64,000 bases of DNA from Gonocerus acuteangulatus (taxonomy: Eukaryota > Arthropoda > Insecta > Hemiptera > Coreidae): assembly GCA_946811695.1 (NCBI GenBank), contig OX328125.1, forward strand, positions 51,264,494 to 51,328,493. The letters are read 5' to 3'. Below, piece after piece: positions 20,564 through 32,129 of this stretch. Position 1 is the stretch's first letter. Each line of letters starts with the position of its first letter. The translations under genes and the position numbers were made by a program. Below the pieces are notes generated by a model. That model saw nothing but the letters and a program-made list of their open reading frames with translations, did no database searches and was not told the DNA's origin.

Positions 20564-21542
20564 GGGCTTACCATGCTACACATGCTTCATATTAAATAGT
20601 TGTAACCCAGCTTCCATGGTACGCCTACTTTATATTATATATTAAAAAAAAATAATTATTATATGATATTTGTCCAAATCATGAGAATATAAGATTATAA
20701 ATTGAGTGCTCGGCTGAAAAAATTATTTTCCATTTTTTTAGAGAAAGTGGGGTGGAAAATAAATTAATCCTTATTTTTTAAAAAGTACCCTTATTTTAAA
20801 AAGTTTACTTATTTAAAAAAGTACCCTTATTTTAAAATGGTATTACAGTTAAATGATTCCAAATAATTTAATTGCAATACCGTTTTAAAGAAAATCCAAA
20901 CCAAACTCCCTGTGTATAATTTTTTTTAAGAAAAAAAAAATATATGGTCCATAAATAAATATTCATAAAAAATAGCAATAAAAATGAGGCATTTAATTAA
21001 GGTTATGATTAGTTATAAGTTGTAATAATCTATAACTGAAACTATATTCTTTATTTTCATTGATTTTTTTTTAAATATAATATTTATTTATTTAAAGGGC
21101 TTTGCATCTAAAGCTAAAACCTCAATGTTGCACAAATATAATATTAATGTGTTATATTGTTTACCTGTTCATTTAATAATCAGTAACTGAGTTTTTTTTA
21201 TGAATGAAAAAGTAGGTAAATGGGGCAGGGTTTATGTTATTTATGCCAAAAGGAAAGTTTTAAAAACATAGTTTGTTGTTTCAAACACACTTTCACATAT
21301 TTTTGTTCACTTTTTTTTCCTTTCTATTAAAGCTTCTGTTTCAAATTTTATGGTTCATGAGCTCTTCTATGAGGATAGACCTTCTATCATAGGAAATATG
21401 GGCCTCTAAGAATAAAAACAAATTTAAGATATTTTTTTTTGCAGTTATAGACAACAATGAATTAAAGGTATTTGGGAATTTCAATAACGAGATTGACTTG
21501 GCGAGCAACAATATTTTTACCAGAATTGCAACCGTATTTAAA
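20564..21542. other. AT-rich interior, no gene
   Basis: Repeated AT-rich phrases (cccttattttaaaa at about 20788 and 20823) and no coding content. Confidence 0.35.
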
Positions 21543-22243
21543 CATTTAGTCCAAGAGCTGGTAACACACTTTTCAAGTGTTTTATGTGCCTTAAAATTTT
21601 GCTATAGTGGGTCTCTAGTGTAGATAAAAAGGTAAGTATGTGGTTGCTGGACATACCTTGAAACACCTGGTACTGCGCATGGTAATCAGTAACAAACTAT
21701 GGGCCAAAAATACTGTTTTATTCAGAAGCCATAATTCTTTAATGTAAAATTAAGGCAATTCTATAATTAATAATATATAAGGCAGACACTTTTAAGGGGG
21801 ATAACATATAAAAAAAACCGAAGTGGGTTTTTTGTAATATTAAATGAAGTCTTTTATTCACACTGCTATTTAAACACCATAATTGAAAATAATTACAAAA
21901 GGACAGACACTTTTTGTGAGGATTAGTAATCAGCAAACATGAAAATAAATTCAGCCGATGATAGACTGCAATACACTGCGTGTAACCGTAAGAGTGAGTG
22001 AGAGCACCAATCATCAGGACAGGACAGTAGTGGTAGTTCTAGAAATAAAGCAACTTGCCCTAATTATACATTAAATATTGTTGGCTTCTGAATAAAATAC
22101 CATTTTTATATATTTGACATATTTTTTTAACACCTTTCCCCTATGTGCAGTACCTGGTGTTCCAAGGTATGTGCAATACAGCAAAATTCCAAGGTGCATA
22201 AAACACTTCATGAAACGTGCGTTACCAGCTCTCTGACTAAATG
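21543..22243. mobile_element. foldback element, arms about 170-190 bp
   Basis: The left arm (catttagtcc, aagagctggtaacacac, gtgttttatg, acctggtactgcgcat, ggcttctgaat complement) is mirrored at about 22078-22243. The interior has no coding capacity: the 91-codon minus frame is unsupported. The target duplication is not clear. Confidence 0.65.
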
Positions 22244-22776
22244 GTGACAGTCAGAGGATATAACTATCTCAGACAAACGAAAGCATATCTCAGAATATAA
22301 TGATTAAATTATTATGGATATTAAATTAATAAAAAATTGCATGGACAATTTAATTACTTATTTATTTATTAGAACACCACAATTCACGTGACTTCCTCTT
22401 CTTATAAAAATAATATTTCAATACATTAATTTATCTGCAAAAAAAAAAAAAAAAAAAAAAAAAAAAGCATGCAAAAGAAATATTATAAGAAGAAGAACAC
22501 TTTATTAAAAAAAAAAAAATTAAAGTGAGGCTGCCCAAATTAATAGGGTTGCTAAACCACACAGCTCTTATAATAATAAAATAATGTTTCAAAATGTGGT
22601 GAAAATTAATTAATTTATATACATTCATTTGTATGGTTATAAACATTTATGTAATTTATTATGTACATCTATCTATATGCAAATAAAAAAATAAGTTAAA
22701 TATAACAATTTGCATATGTATGTAACAGGATTAATTTTAAGTTCATAAATTTAAGTCCCTTACAAAATGACATTTT
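22244..22776. other. AT-rich DNA with poly-A tract
   Basis: A 26-bp A run at 22439-22466 and a 13-bp run at 22509-22520. No gene. Confidence 0.35.
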
Positions 22777-24070
22777 TTACAAAGGAGTTAAAAAAAAAAA
22801 ATCTTTATGTTTTAGAAGTTCTTTATGTATAAAACAAAAATTTCTATCTTTTTGGAAAGTCTTAGAACTATAAACTTCACTTAAAGCTACATATTCTGCA
22901 AATGTAGACTCTTCCGTAACATCTTTTTGTTTAATCGATTTACAGTATAATGCATTACTAAATAACCTAATAAGAAAACCAATGGTGGATTTTCGTTCTA
23001 AATGATCATTTAAGAATGTAGTCTCTACATCCATCTGTTCAACATTAAATCCTTTTGATATCTTCAACTTTTTTATTTTCAACAAAATCTCAAGCATTAT
23101 TTTGTTTCAAACTATCTATTTCTCTATCTGTAGCTTTTACACAAAAATCACAATCGCTTGATCTTTATCAGATTCACCCTTTAGCCAATCCAATACAGCT
23201 TATGTTTCTTGGATAACATAAACATGCCTAGCGACAATGATTTTATTATTCAAAAGTACTTTATATCCCACATCACTATAACCGATTAAAATGCACATAT
23301 TCACCTTTTTATCCCATTTAGAAGTTATTTGTTCTGGTTTCCTAACAAAATCTTTACTACCATATAAATTAAAGTTAGAAACATCTGGATCCTTTCAAAA
23401 AAATATTTCATAGGGTATTTTATTCTCAATGGTGTTAGCTAAAGAGAGATTTTTCAAATAAGTTGCTGCACTGACCATTTCTGGCCAACATTTTTTTCTA
23501 CAATAGCTTCTGCCCGTAAGCAATGAGATATATTGTTCTAGTAAATCACACACAAACACTGTTTAATTCATGAACATATGTGGGGCAAGGATTAATTTTG
23601 ATACACTTTTTTTTTGGTAGTCATAATTCTTACTATTTAAATATTCCTTACCAATGTCACATCTCATAATACCAATTCTCTTATTTCCTAAGTTTTTAAC
23701 CTCATTTACTTATTGAACAAAGGAATGAAAAACTTCTGTTTTAGGTTTAATAGTTTAAATCCTAGCAATCTTACTATAATCATCTATAAATGAGACAAAA
23801 TATATTTCACCTTTGAGACTCATAGGTATAACAATTCCAAAATACTTTTAGCCTTGTTCCTACTTTTTTCAAAAGGGACACGATTCATTTTACAACACAA
23901 GTTTTATAAATTTATATCAGGTCCAGATAAACTGATTCTTTACTCCCTTAAATGTACTTGAAGTTCAAAACTTGATTCCTTGATGTTTCATTTCAGTTTT
24001 TTGAATTAAATAAAGTTAAGCGTTTTTTCCACATACTACAACCCTCTCCATCAAATACCAGTACAAACAT
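22777..24070 (-). pseudogene. collapsed Ty1/Copia retrotransposon polyprotein
   Basis: Minus-strand fragments occur in the normal Copia order. At about 24060 there is a gag N-terminal piece (FDGEGCSMWKKRLTLF). From about 23930 to 23200 comes integrase: FEKSRNKAKSILEL, IMRCDIGKEYLNS with the second catalytic Asp, WPEMVSAATYLKNLSLANTI, then KWDKKVNMCILIGYSDVG. Reverse transcriptase follows (FNVEQMDVETTFLN, about 23050), then RNase H (KDVTEESTFAEYVALSEV, about 22900). Large deletions removed most of gag, the protease and most of RT, fusing the RT start directly to RNase H (LERKSTIGF). Many stops and shifts; no LTRs found. Not functional. Confidence 0.85.
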
Positions 24071-24325
24071 ATTAATTTAAGAGAAACAGCGAGTGAGAGA
24101 TTACTTCATAACCGACATTCATATAACCGACATTGCAACCTTCCTTCTCTACTATAGAAATAAAATAAAAGCGCCTCTTAATAAAAGTATTGAAAATATT
24201 GAAGTTTTGAATAGAAACATGAATACTTACTTATATGATATTAGTCCAAATTATGATTAGATAAACACAGAACATTTTTATGATATACTTACTTATACGA
24301 TATTACTCCATATTCTGGTTAGAGC

Positions 24326-24570
24326 CCAGTGTTGCCCTAGGCAATCAAATCAAAATAGATTTGATATGAAGAAAATTGATCTGATATTAAGAAAATTGAT
24401 CTTAAAATCAGATCTTGTCCAAACTCTGAGAATATAAACCTACCATTTAGATAAACAAACAATATAAACAAAATAAAAGTAATCAGTTATTTTGCAAAAG
24501 AAAAACTTTTCGTCCAAAAAAAAAAAAAGTTTTGTATTGCCTTTCTTCTTTGAAGAAGTTGCAACACTGG
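24326..24570. mobile_element. possible small MITE, TIR CCAGTGTTGC
   Basis: CCAGTGTTGC at 24326-24335 and its complement at 24561-24570 enclose AT-rich, non-coding DNA with a degenerate 'aaaattgatct' repetition. Ten-bp TIRs alone could be coincidence. Confidence 0.4.
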
Positions 24571-24767
24571 AAGAAAATGGCTATTTCGGAGAATTAACTC
24601 CCGAACTGTGAATCCTAGAAGATTTTGAGCTAGACTACGAGATTTCACGGATCAAGACGTATCTATGTGCGAAGTTTGGTCAATATCAGTCAAACGGTGT
24701 GGATTTGTATAAGGAACAAACAAACAGAAAAACAGACACGTGATTTTTATATATATAGATTGAGGTT

Positions 24768-25344
24768 AATTTCAACTATGATGATAGACCTTGAATTACT
24801 AGAAATTAACTGTCCCTCATAGAGTTTTAATTTCGTTTCTTTTCTGCCTGTCCCAGTCAGATAGGCTTGCCATATTTTTGCAGAGTTAAACCGAGACACA
24901 TTAATATAGGATGGGCATACCAGGGGGGGGGGATAAAAAGAGTACAAATTATAAGCAAAATGGTTGGTGAGTTTTAAGCCTAGCAAGTAACGGGAAGGGG
25001 GGATCCTGAACTGTTAGTCTACCCAAACCTTAAAAATAAGAACGGAACTTTTTTTGCTATTTTCTTAAAAAAATCTCTTAGCCAAATAGTAGTGTCTTGG
25101 CAGCTGGCAGCGCTGTACAGGTAGTTCCAGCGTTTTACAGTTAGATTACTTCTCATTTCTTTGACACTGTGAGCAGTAGTAAAAATGTTAATTGTAGAAA
25201 AGTAACAGATTTAAAAAAAGATTCTTATAAACATGAATTCATTACTTTTCACATCTTACAGCCTTTTCCGGGACATTGATAAAACTGGGCGGGACACCGA
25301 AACAATTGCAAAATACCGGGACAGTCCCGGTCAAACCGTTATGT
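24768..25344. other. no recognised gene
   Basis: A G run at 24930 and a palindromic 'ccgggacagtcccgg' at about 25314-25328. A 'ggc(t)tgccata' at 24862 faces 'atggcatatcc' at 25344, hinting at a decayed inverted-repeat element. No protein remnant. Confidence 0.3.
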
Positions 25345-25633
25345 ATGGCATATCCTTAGGTTTTCCAGGCGAGGTAATAATATCCGGAACCCTTGCACAG
25401 CCTCCTCACCTATAACCTTGGTAATACTTGTAAATATATTGGGTGTTACCATATGACTTCTTGGAAACATAAACTTTTAAATTTTAACGCCCATTGAATA
25501 AAATATAGTATGACGGGAACCGTGCTGTAATAAACTGCACAGAATTGTATAGTAACGTAATTTTAATGAAACATTATTCAACACAATAAAATAACTACTT
25601 ATCTGCCGTGACGAAGCACGGGTATTCAGCTAG
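25345..25633 (+). mobile_element. Helitron-like element, 3' part (family 2)
   Basis: The 3' end has the textbook layout: hairpin CCGTG-ACGAAG-CACGG (25606-25621), 8 nt, then CTAG (25630-25633) followed by T. The preceding 280 bp are homologous to the element at 43400-44086 (opposite strand). The 5' TC end is missing. Confidence 0.65.
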
Positions 25634-25702
25634 TAAGTAATAAATAAAAGAATTACCGGCAGCTCGTCTTAAATCTTAAAAAAATATAATAACCAACCAA
25701 TA

Positions 25703-26419
25703 CTGTAAAACCTCGTTTATTCGGATCAACTGGGAACAGGGCATTCGAGTTAACGAAAATCCAGGTTATCCAGGGAATCACGAGGGGGAAAAAAAAAGTA
25801 TAAATCACCGAAATATTTTAATGGAGTTTAGAAATTATTATAGACATATTATCACCGAAAACACACGCACTGTATGTACTGTACTGCCTCTGTATTTGAA
25901 CTGTACACAATGTAGCTACAAACTAGTATGTAGTAAAAAAGGCAGTGAGCATACGAGCAGCGTTTTTCTCACATCCGCTTCAACATTAGAAGTTCATTTC
26001 GCAATGTTTGCTACTGCTTCTACGAGGGTCATAACCACCATAAACTGTCCTTAGAAATCATCTAGAAAAAAAGTCTTCAATGCTTTTTATGTTTTCTTTT
26101 CCCAATCAGATACGGTCGATGTTCCTACTCCAAACTCTGCAGCAATGATCTTTAACGATTCCCCACTTATCAATTCTTGTCAATGCTTCCATCCTTTTTT
26201 CCATAGTCACATTAATGTTTTTACGTTTCGTCTAAGTCGCGGACAACAAGCAAACGAAACAGCAAAACGATACTGCACCTCGACCGAGACGCTGGGAAAA
26301 CTCGCGTAATTTACCTTCTGAGAATAGCAATTTATCGTCTGTAAAATAAGTCTTCATTTACTACGGTGAAAAATATAACTTCTTTTTTAAAACTGGTCCG
26401 GGTTAACGGGGGTTTACTG
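25703..26419. mobile_element. pogo/Tigger DNA transposon relic
   Basis: TIRs of the pogo/Tigger type, left ctgtaaaacctcgttta and right taacgggggtttactg, are bounded by TA dinucleotides (25701-25702, 26420-26421), matching the TA target duplication of Tc1/mariner-pogo elements. At about 26215-26090 the minus strand keeps the start of a transposase (MEKRMEALTRIDKWG...), the first helix-turn-helix of the CENP-B/pogo DNA-binding region. The DDE domain is absent. 717 bp, dead. Confidence 0.8.
26090..26215 (-). pseudogene. pogo/Tigger transposase N-terminal HTH remnant
   Basis: Reads EKRMEALTRIDKWGIVKDHC then a WSRN.DRI stretch, aligned with the psq-type helix-turn-helix typical of Tigger transposases (leucine/alanine helix, then 'gvgtstv'-like recognition helix, here decayed). 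Only about 40 codons remain, and it lies inside an element with Tigger TIRs, which supports the call. Confidence 0.7.
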
Positions 26420-26421
26420 TA

Positions 26422-26911
26422 ATAAAAAAATGTGGTTTCGGAAAAGTAAACAAAAAATGAAACCCCTCCCCATCAGTAAATTACTTAGTTTTTTTTTCCT
26501 GAAAACAAGAAAAGGAATTTTCTAAATCTGAATGGATGCAATCGAACTGAATGTAAATTATGGTGTTTGGTATTCGTGGCACAGCTAATATTGGACCCTT
26601 TTACAGCAATTGTGGCAGGAAGCCCAAAGTAACAGTTTACGTGGTTGGTATTTGCTGAAACAAGTATTTGCTCAAGTAAAGTACAGCCTCATTAGGCTGT
26701 TTCAACTAAGAGCTCTCAATTGGTTCAAATAGCTGATACAGAAAATGGAACACGCACTCACAAGGGCGAAACTCCGATATACAATATAGGATCAGACAAA
26801 TATGAATCTGAAAAATAGTAGGAGGTGAAATATAATATTGATAATTATATGCATGGCCATATTTACAATCATAGTTTATACACATCCATTCATTTATTAT
26901 AGTATAATATT
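26422..26911. other. AT-rich DNA, no gene
   Basis: No coding content or repeat boundaries recognised. Confidence 0.35.
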
Positions 26912-27250
26912 AATTGAAGGGGTCGGGGCAAAATAGTGCCAAGCAACATTTTAAACGAAACTTAACTATTGCTGTTATATGTTGGATATTTTTTTTTAAC
27001 GGCACATCAACAAATCTGGGCCATTAGCGCCAAACTGTTGGATATTATGTGGTACTATCAGTTAAAATGATTAGTGGCAACAAGATTAAGTAGCATACTC
27101 TGGTTGTATTTTTGTACTGGTTGTAGTCATATTTTAGTAGCAATTGCATCATAGTCTGAGAGTCCCACATATAATCCAACATACAGCAGCCACAGTTGAG
27201 TTTTATTAAAAATGTTGCTTGGCACTATTTTGCCCCGACCTCTTCAATTG
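26912..27250. mobile_element. MITE, TIR AATTGAAGNGGTCGGGGC
   Basis: The left end (aattgaaggggtcggggcaa then aatagtgccaagcaacattt) is mirrored at the right (about 27208-27250), giving TIRs of about 45 bp with one mismatch near the tip. It is interrupted by a small SINE fragment (26991-27035). Non-coding. Confidence 0.75.
26991..27035 (-). mobile_element. 45-bp 3'-only SINE fragment with 11-bp TSD
   Basis: TGTTGGATATT occurs immediately on both sides (26980-26990 and 27036-27046). The insert is tttttttaacggcacatc...gggccattagcgcc, the reverse complement of the SINE 3' domain plus tail. It is one of the shortest retropositions one could hope to recognise. Confidence 0.8.
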
Positions 27251-27430
27251 TTCTTTCCTAAATTCTAAAATACATACGAAAAATAGACAATATGATTTCA
27301 TATGAAGGTGTTTTAGGAACATAGCCGTAATGGCGGTACACTCTATTCTATCCCGTAATGGCGAATGCAAAATCGCCTTTATCCATTAGTTAGATGCAGA
27401 TTAAAAATGTTAATAATTTTGAGGATTTTT

Positions 27431-27483
27431 TTTTTGGTTGAATTTAAGGAGTGTCAACCGTTGGGGTCATTAACGCCAGAAAC
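27431..27483 (-). mobile_element. 3'-only SINE fragment with TSD
   Basis: The direct repeat TGAGGATTTTT (27420-27430 and 27484-27494) flanks a T-rich run plus 'ggggtcattaacgcc', the reverse complement of the SINE 3' domain. The poly-T blurs the left edge by a few bases. Confidence 0.65.
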
Positions 27484-27810
27484 TGAGGATTTTTCTTTAA
27501 CTACATTAATTTTAAAAATAAAAATGATGTTAATTTTTCATGAAAACAATTTAATAAGAGAATTGTAGTTTTATCTTAGGTAGTCTTTTCAGATTTTTGC
27601 AGAGACATTTATTGTCGCAGAATTGTGAAACATTTATGTAAGTGGATAGAAGCGCTTTGGCATCTGTACGCCTCATTTACTACAGGACATCTAATTGTCG
27701 AATTGCTGTCCGAATTCGAAAACACTTCTATTGTTTTTCTTACTAATTGATAACCCACTTCCCAACACGGCAAAATACAAATTAAAATTGTTAAACCTTG
27801 AGAGAAAATA

Positions 27811-28290
27811 GTGCGAGTAGTTTCATTAAGTGGGTGGTACAGCAGACTCACATGGAGCCCACACACACGACTAAAAAGACAAGAGTTGAACAAGAGATTT
27901 GGACTCTTAAGACGACTACTTGGACCTACGTCAAAGCTTACGACACAGGACAAACTCACGATTTACAAAACTATAATCAGACCTATTTGGACTTACGGAC
28001 TTGAATTATGGGGAACAGCAAAACACTCAAACATACAACGAATACAAGCATTCCAATCCAAAGTCCTTTGTAGAATAGTCAGTGCTCCCTTTTATGTCTC
28101 CAAAAAACCCTACCTAACGAACTTAATATTTCCTTCATAAACGATCTCGCCAAATCCCGATTCCTAGCTTTTCATTCCAAATTGTCATCCCATCCAAATC
28201 CAAGAGGCCCTCTCCACTCAGACCCATCCTAAAGACCTTCCAGGCAAAAGAGACTTTGGCCCCGTGACCAGCTACCCTAGCGGCGGTTAA
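27811..28290 (+). pseudogene. Jockey-like LINE reverse transcriptase, C-terminal fragment
   Basis: The plus strand encodes the region downstream of the RT palm: RLTWSPHTRLKRQELNKRFG, a 'tskLttqdKLtIYKTIIRPI' thumb segment, then WTYGLELWGTAKHSNIQRIQ and FQSKVLCRIVSAPFYVS. Similarity continues in another frame through NDLAKSRFLAFHSKLSSHPN and then RLWPRD. This wording is characteristic of Jockey/CR1-group LINE ORF2 proteins of arthropods. The catalytic palm motifs are missing (5' truncation near 27.8 kb), with frameshifts and stops after 28.14 kb. A short AT-rich tail follows. Confidence 0.85.
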
Positions 28291-28513
28291 AAAGAGTAAA
28301 AATAAAAATGATAAAATATATTTGGGAGTGTCCATAATGTTTGGCTCTTTCCATATACTATTCAATGTTATGCACACTTTTAGTTAGCACAATTAGTTTT
28401 TGTACTTATAAATTGTACAGATTTTAAATAAATATGAAAAATAAAATTATGCAATATTTATTCATTAGAACAGAGATTAACATACGTATTTGGAGTTCCG
28501 CCCATTTCATGAA

Positions 28514-30915
28514 AAGGGTATCACCGTGTTTCCATATGAAATCTGCACTGGCGTCTTTCTTGTATTTATTTTATTCCTTGTTTCTAGAAATAATTTTCCG
28601 TAAATTATTAAACCTCTAGCTATACTCGTTTTGAAGGAATAAGGCTTGAAACCCCTAACTTCAAAGTCGTTTTTCTATTAAACTATAGTAGATATTTAAA
28701 TGAAACCAACGTGAATTGAAGCTATTGATTAGTTGTACCTTGCATATTTTTTTTCTTAATTTTCGGACCACTTATAACGTAAGAAAAAAAATTGTGAAAA
28801 TTTGAAGGTTGGTTTTCCCTAACTACCCCTCGAAGCACACCTACCAAAAAAAATCACGTAAAATCGGTTATTTCTCAACTATTATCCATAAAAGTTTCAT
28901 AGATGTGTGAAAGGTGTATCATATCTGAAATAAGAATAATCCAATGTTCTTGAGCACAGTATCCCAGATTGATTCGCAGCAAAATACTCTTCTCAAAACT
29001 GTGTTCTACTTCCATCACAGATTTTCCAGTATTAGCTGAGAATGATCTTAAAATACTCTTCTCATGGACATATCAAATGACACGATTGGTATGTGAATGA
29101 ATAAAGTAAATATATTTTTCCTTCAAAATGGACATTGATTTTAGAATTAATCAATATTTACAAAAATGCTTGGGCAAGGCCCATCAGCTGGAGTTGATTT
29201 AAGAACCAATAGCATTAATATAATATCAAAATCTAATATAATATGAAAATATGTATACAAAAATATAAATAATTCAAAACATAAAGCACACTAATAATTA
29301 AATTGTTCTTTTAAAAATTGTCTATTTTTACAAATGGCTTCGAGATATTTGCAGAGAACTTCCCAATTTCTCCCATTGAGTTCTTTCACTAGCTTTTCCT
29401 TACTGAAAGAGGTTTTGCTATAATATTTGAGCCTAAACTCCTTCAGAACTGGACATACTGCAAGGAAATGGAAGGTGTCTTCGTCTTCTTTCAACTTGCA
29501 CATGAAGCAGCGGGACCTCTCTCCTATTCGCCAAGGCTTCTTATTAAGGTGGAGCATCTCTGCTCTTGCTCTTATTATCAACCTTACTCTATGGAGATCT
29601 CTGTCATCTGCCATGTACGAAAATTCAAGTTCTTTGTACAGGAGGTGGGGCTGTGTCGCAAGCAGGTTTAACTTCCTCTTTTATTCCTCCGTAGCTAAGG
29701 ATTGCCTCGATCGCTGCATCGAATATTTGGAATTTGGCAGAAATTGGAATTTCTCTTTTATATAAGAAACGGTTTCATACAGAGTTGATTGCATACTTGG
29801 CTATGCGACTCTTCTCTTGGAAGTGTATGCTTAGAGATAGCATTTGAGTGAAGGTAATTCCTAGGTATTTATATTCCTTAGCAACTTCAATAGCATCCGC
29901 TCCTAATCTCCAAGCATCGCTCCTTGCTGCCTTTCCGCCATTTCTGAAGACCATCACCTCAGATTCCCTTAGATTGATCTTCAACTTCCAGGCCTGACAG
30001 TACTTTTCCAAGTTACGTATCATTAGCTGCAGAGATGGTCTGTCTTCACTCATCAGGACTATATCTTCTGCATACATGAGGTATGGAATCCTCGTCCCAA
30101 GTATTTTCACTCCTCCTTCGATACTTTCTGGGTGATCATTAATGAATAACGAGAATAAGTGGTATGTTACCTCGCTGAACTATTAGACGGCGATAAAAAC
30201 GATATTCATGATGAGTACTTAAAAGAAAGTGCCAACATATTAAGGATAAAATTTCGTTCTCGGTACATCAATAGCAAGACATATTTCTTATCACTTGGTC
30301 GTTATAAATCATTAAACCCGTGGAAACATTAACATTTGTATTCGATTTTATAAATGTTACCACAACTATTGAGGAAAATAGCGATGAAGATTAAATTATT
30401 TCTTCAGTTTGGTAGAAAATAAAGATTTTTAGAATTATTAAGTGGCTCTGAGGGTTGGTATTTAGATAAAAAAAAAATTCCTAAGAGTAACTTGAGATAT
30501 TTGCGATAAATGTGTTTTTTAGTGTTTAGCTATGGATATAGGATTTTTGTTATTTCAGGTATGATGCACATATCACACATCTATGAAACTTTTACGGATA
30601 ATAGTTGAGAAATTACCGATTTTAAGTGATTTTTTTGGTAGGCTTATAAGTGGTCCGAAAATTATGAAAAAAATATGCAAGGTACACCTAATTAATAGCT
30701 TCAATTCACGTTAGTTTCATTTAAATATCTACTATAGTTTAATAGAAAAACGACTTTGAAGTTAGGGGTTTCAACCCTTATTCCTTCAAAACGAGTATAG
30801 CTAGAGGTTTAATAATTTACGGAAAATTATTTCTATAAACAAGGAATAAAATTTATACATCAAAGTGAAGAAAGACGCTAGTGCAGATTTCATATGGAAA
30901 CACGGTGATACCCTT
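28514..30915. mobile_element. foldback element with 360-420-bp arms carrying a LINE relic
   Basis: The left arm (28514-28934) and right arm (30555-30915) are inverted copies: gggtatcaccgtgtttccat at the tips, then gctatactcgttttgaagga, cccctaacttcaaagtcg and a ttatccataaaagtttcata block. The right arm carries a deletion of about 40 bp relative to the left (near 28770-28830). Between the arms lies a LINE RT fragment (29291-30185), on its own evidence a separate insertion. I found no transposase and no clear target duplication. Confidence 0.65.
29291..30185 (-). pseudogene. non-LTR reverse transcriptase fragment with terminal zinc finger
   Basis: Minus strand, in order: FSLFINDHPESIEGGVKILG then PYLMYAEDIVLMSE, the RT catalytic box, here YAED instead of YADD so the first catalytic Asp is lost. 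Next come KINLRESEVMVFRNGG and EYKYLGITFT (motif D/E region), then a thumb-like SAKFQIFDAAIEAILSYGG. A frameshift/stop near 29.63-29.75 kb and a deletion lead to RVRLIIRARAEMLHLN and a CCHC finger, CFMCKLKEDEDTFHFLAVC. 5'-truncated and dead. The finger after RT is typical of several LINE clades (I, Jockey, R1-like). Confidence 0.85.
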
Positions 30916-31072
30916 TGAAAACCCAACGCCCTCCAGATATACTTTACACCCTTATTTCTTTGCAGAAAACATTTAAATGAGTGAAACGTCTGGAGAGACA
31001 CTTCAAGGTCCCATGAATTCAGTACATTATCGGCCCTGAATTCATAAGACGTTGAAAATCAGTCTTGCCAAT

Positions 31073-31262
<190 letters not shown>

Positions 31263-31587
31263 GGGCGTGGGCTGAGTTGAATCTACTAATGAAGGATTGA
31301 ATTTTCTATTTACTGCCTCGTAAAGCTACTACAACTGTCGTGTAATTTTAATGCAGGACTCCCACGGCTTTCTAGCCCAAGACATCGAATTACGGAGCAC
31401 ATCTTCCAACTATTCAACGTATTGAGCTGTCATGGACGAAAAAGTTCTCGGAGTTAATAAATGTGATATAAATGACAATTATGATGATTAGATAGTTAGC
31501 CGTCGAGGTGATAAGTACAGATGGAATGGTTGGGATTCGGCTAAATAAACCTCAATATGATTTTGTTTTAAAAAAATCTATATTTCG

Positions 31588-31622
31588 GACGTTTCGGCTA
31601 CTCATTGGTAGCCTTCGTCAGC
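31588..31622 (-). ncRNA. hammerhead-like ribozyme core, left PLE arm
   Basis: The minus strand reads CUGACGA, stem II GGCUAC/GUAGCC with loop CAAUGA, GAAAC, GUC. The core is intact. The loop differs from the 12.9-kb copy (CUAAGA) while the stem is preserved. Stem III is 2 bp. Located in the pLTR downstream of the GIY-YIG coding end. Confidence 0.75.
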
Positions 31623-32129
31623 TAAAATGACAAAAAAAAGAAATTAATACAGAAACAATCAAGGAAAATTTATAATTGTGATAGGTAACAGAACTATAGA
31701 TACAGTTTAACTTATAACAGAACATATCGTCTTAAAATTCTTAGAATGAGTAGAATGAAAAAGAAAATAGGTACAGTAATTGATTTTAATAGTAATTAGT
31801 AACATTAATTGATTTTACACAGAAATAAGAGAACTATATACCAATGACAGATATAGTAGCTAATAGTAACATTAATTAATTTTACAAAGAAATAAGATAC
31901 TACATACCAATGGAAATGCCGAGCGGCAGAGGAAGACCAAGGTTGGCAATTAAGTAACCATTGTGGAAGTGTCTAAGGAAAAAAGGAATCTGCAAGGGGT
32001 ATATGTAACTGGAAACAGCAAGAGGTGGGGGAAACGGGCGGTAGGATCAAACAGATGTTTATGACATTTTATGACAGGAAAGGAGAAAAAGGTGTTAATG
32101 GAAGGATACCCAAGGGGCAAGGTAAAAAT

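Larger units (their letters stand above)
20270..24759 (-). mobile_element. Helitron-like element (family 1) interrupted by nested insertions
   Basis: On the minus strand, TC at 24759 (tctatatatataaaaatcac, preceded by A) and ...gggtaacagCTAG at 20270 (followed by T) are matching family 1 ends, as in the 600-bp element at 14.5 kb. The 4.5-kb span is explained by nested DNA: a 5S-headed SINE, a foldback element (21543-22243) and a Copia relic (22777-24070). It is equally possible that the two ends belong to different copies. Confidence 0.4.

Noticed and set aside
24862..25350. Transposon bounded by 'ggcttgccata' and its near complement
   Set aside because: Only about 8 bp match, the interior is heterogeneous and there is no target duplication.
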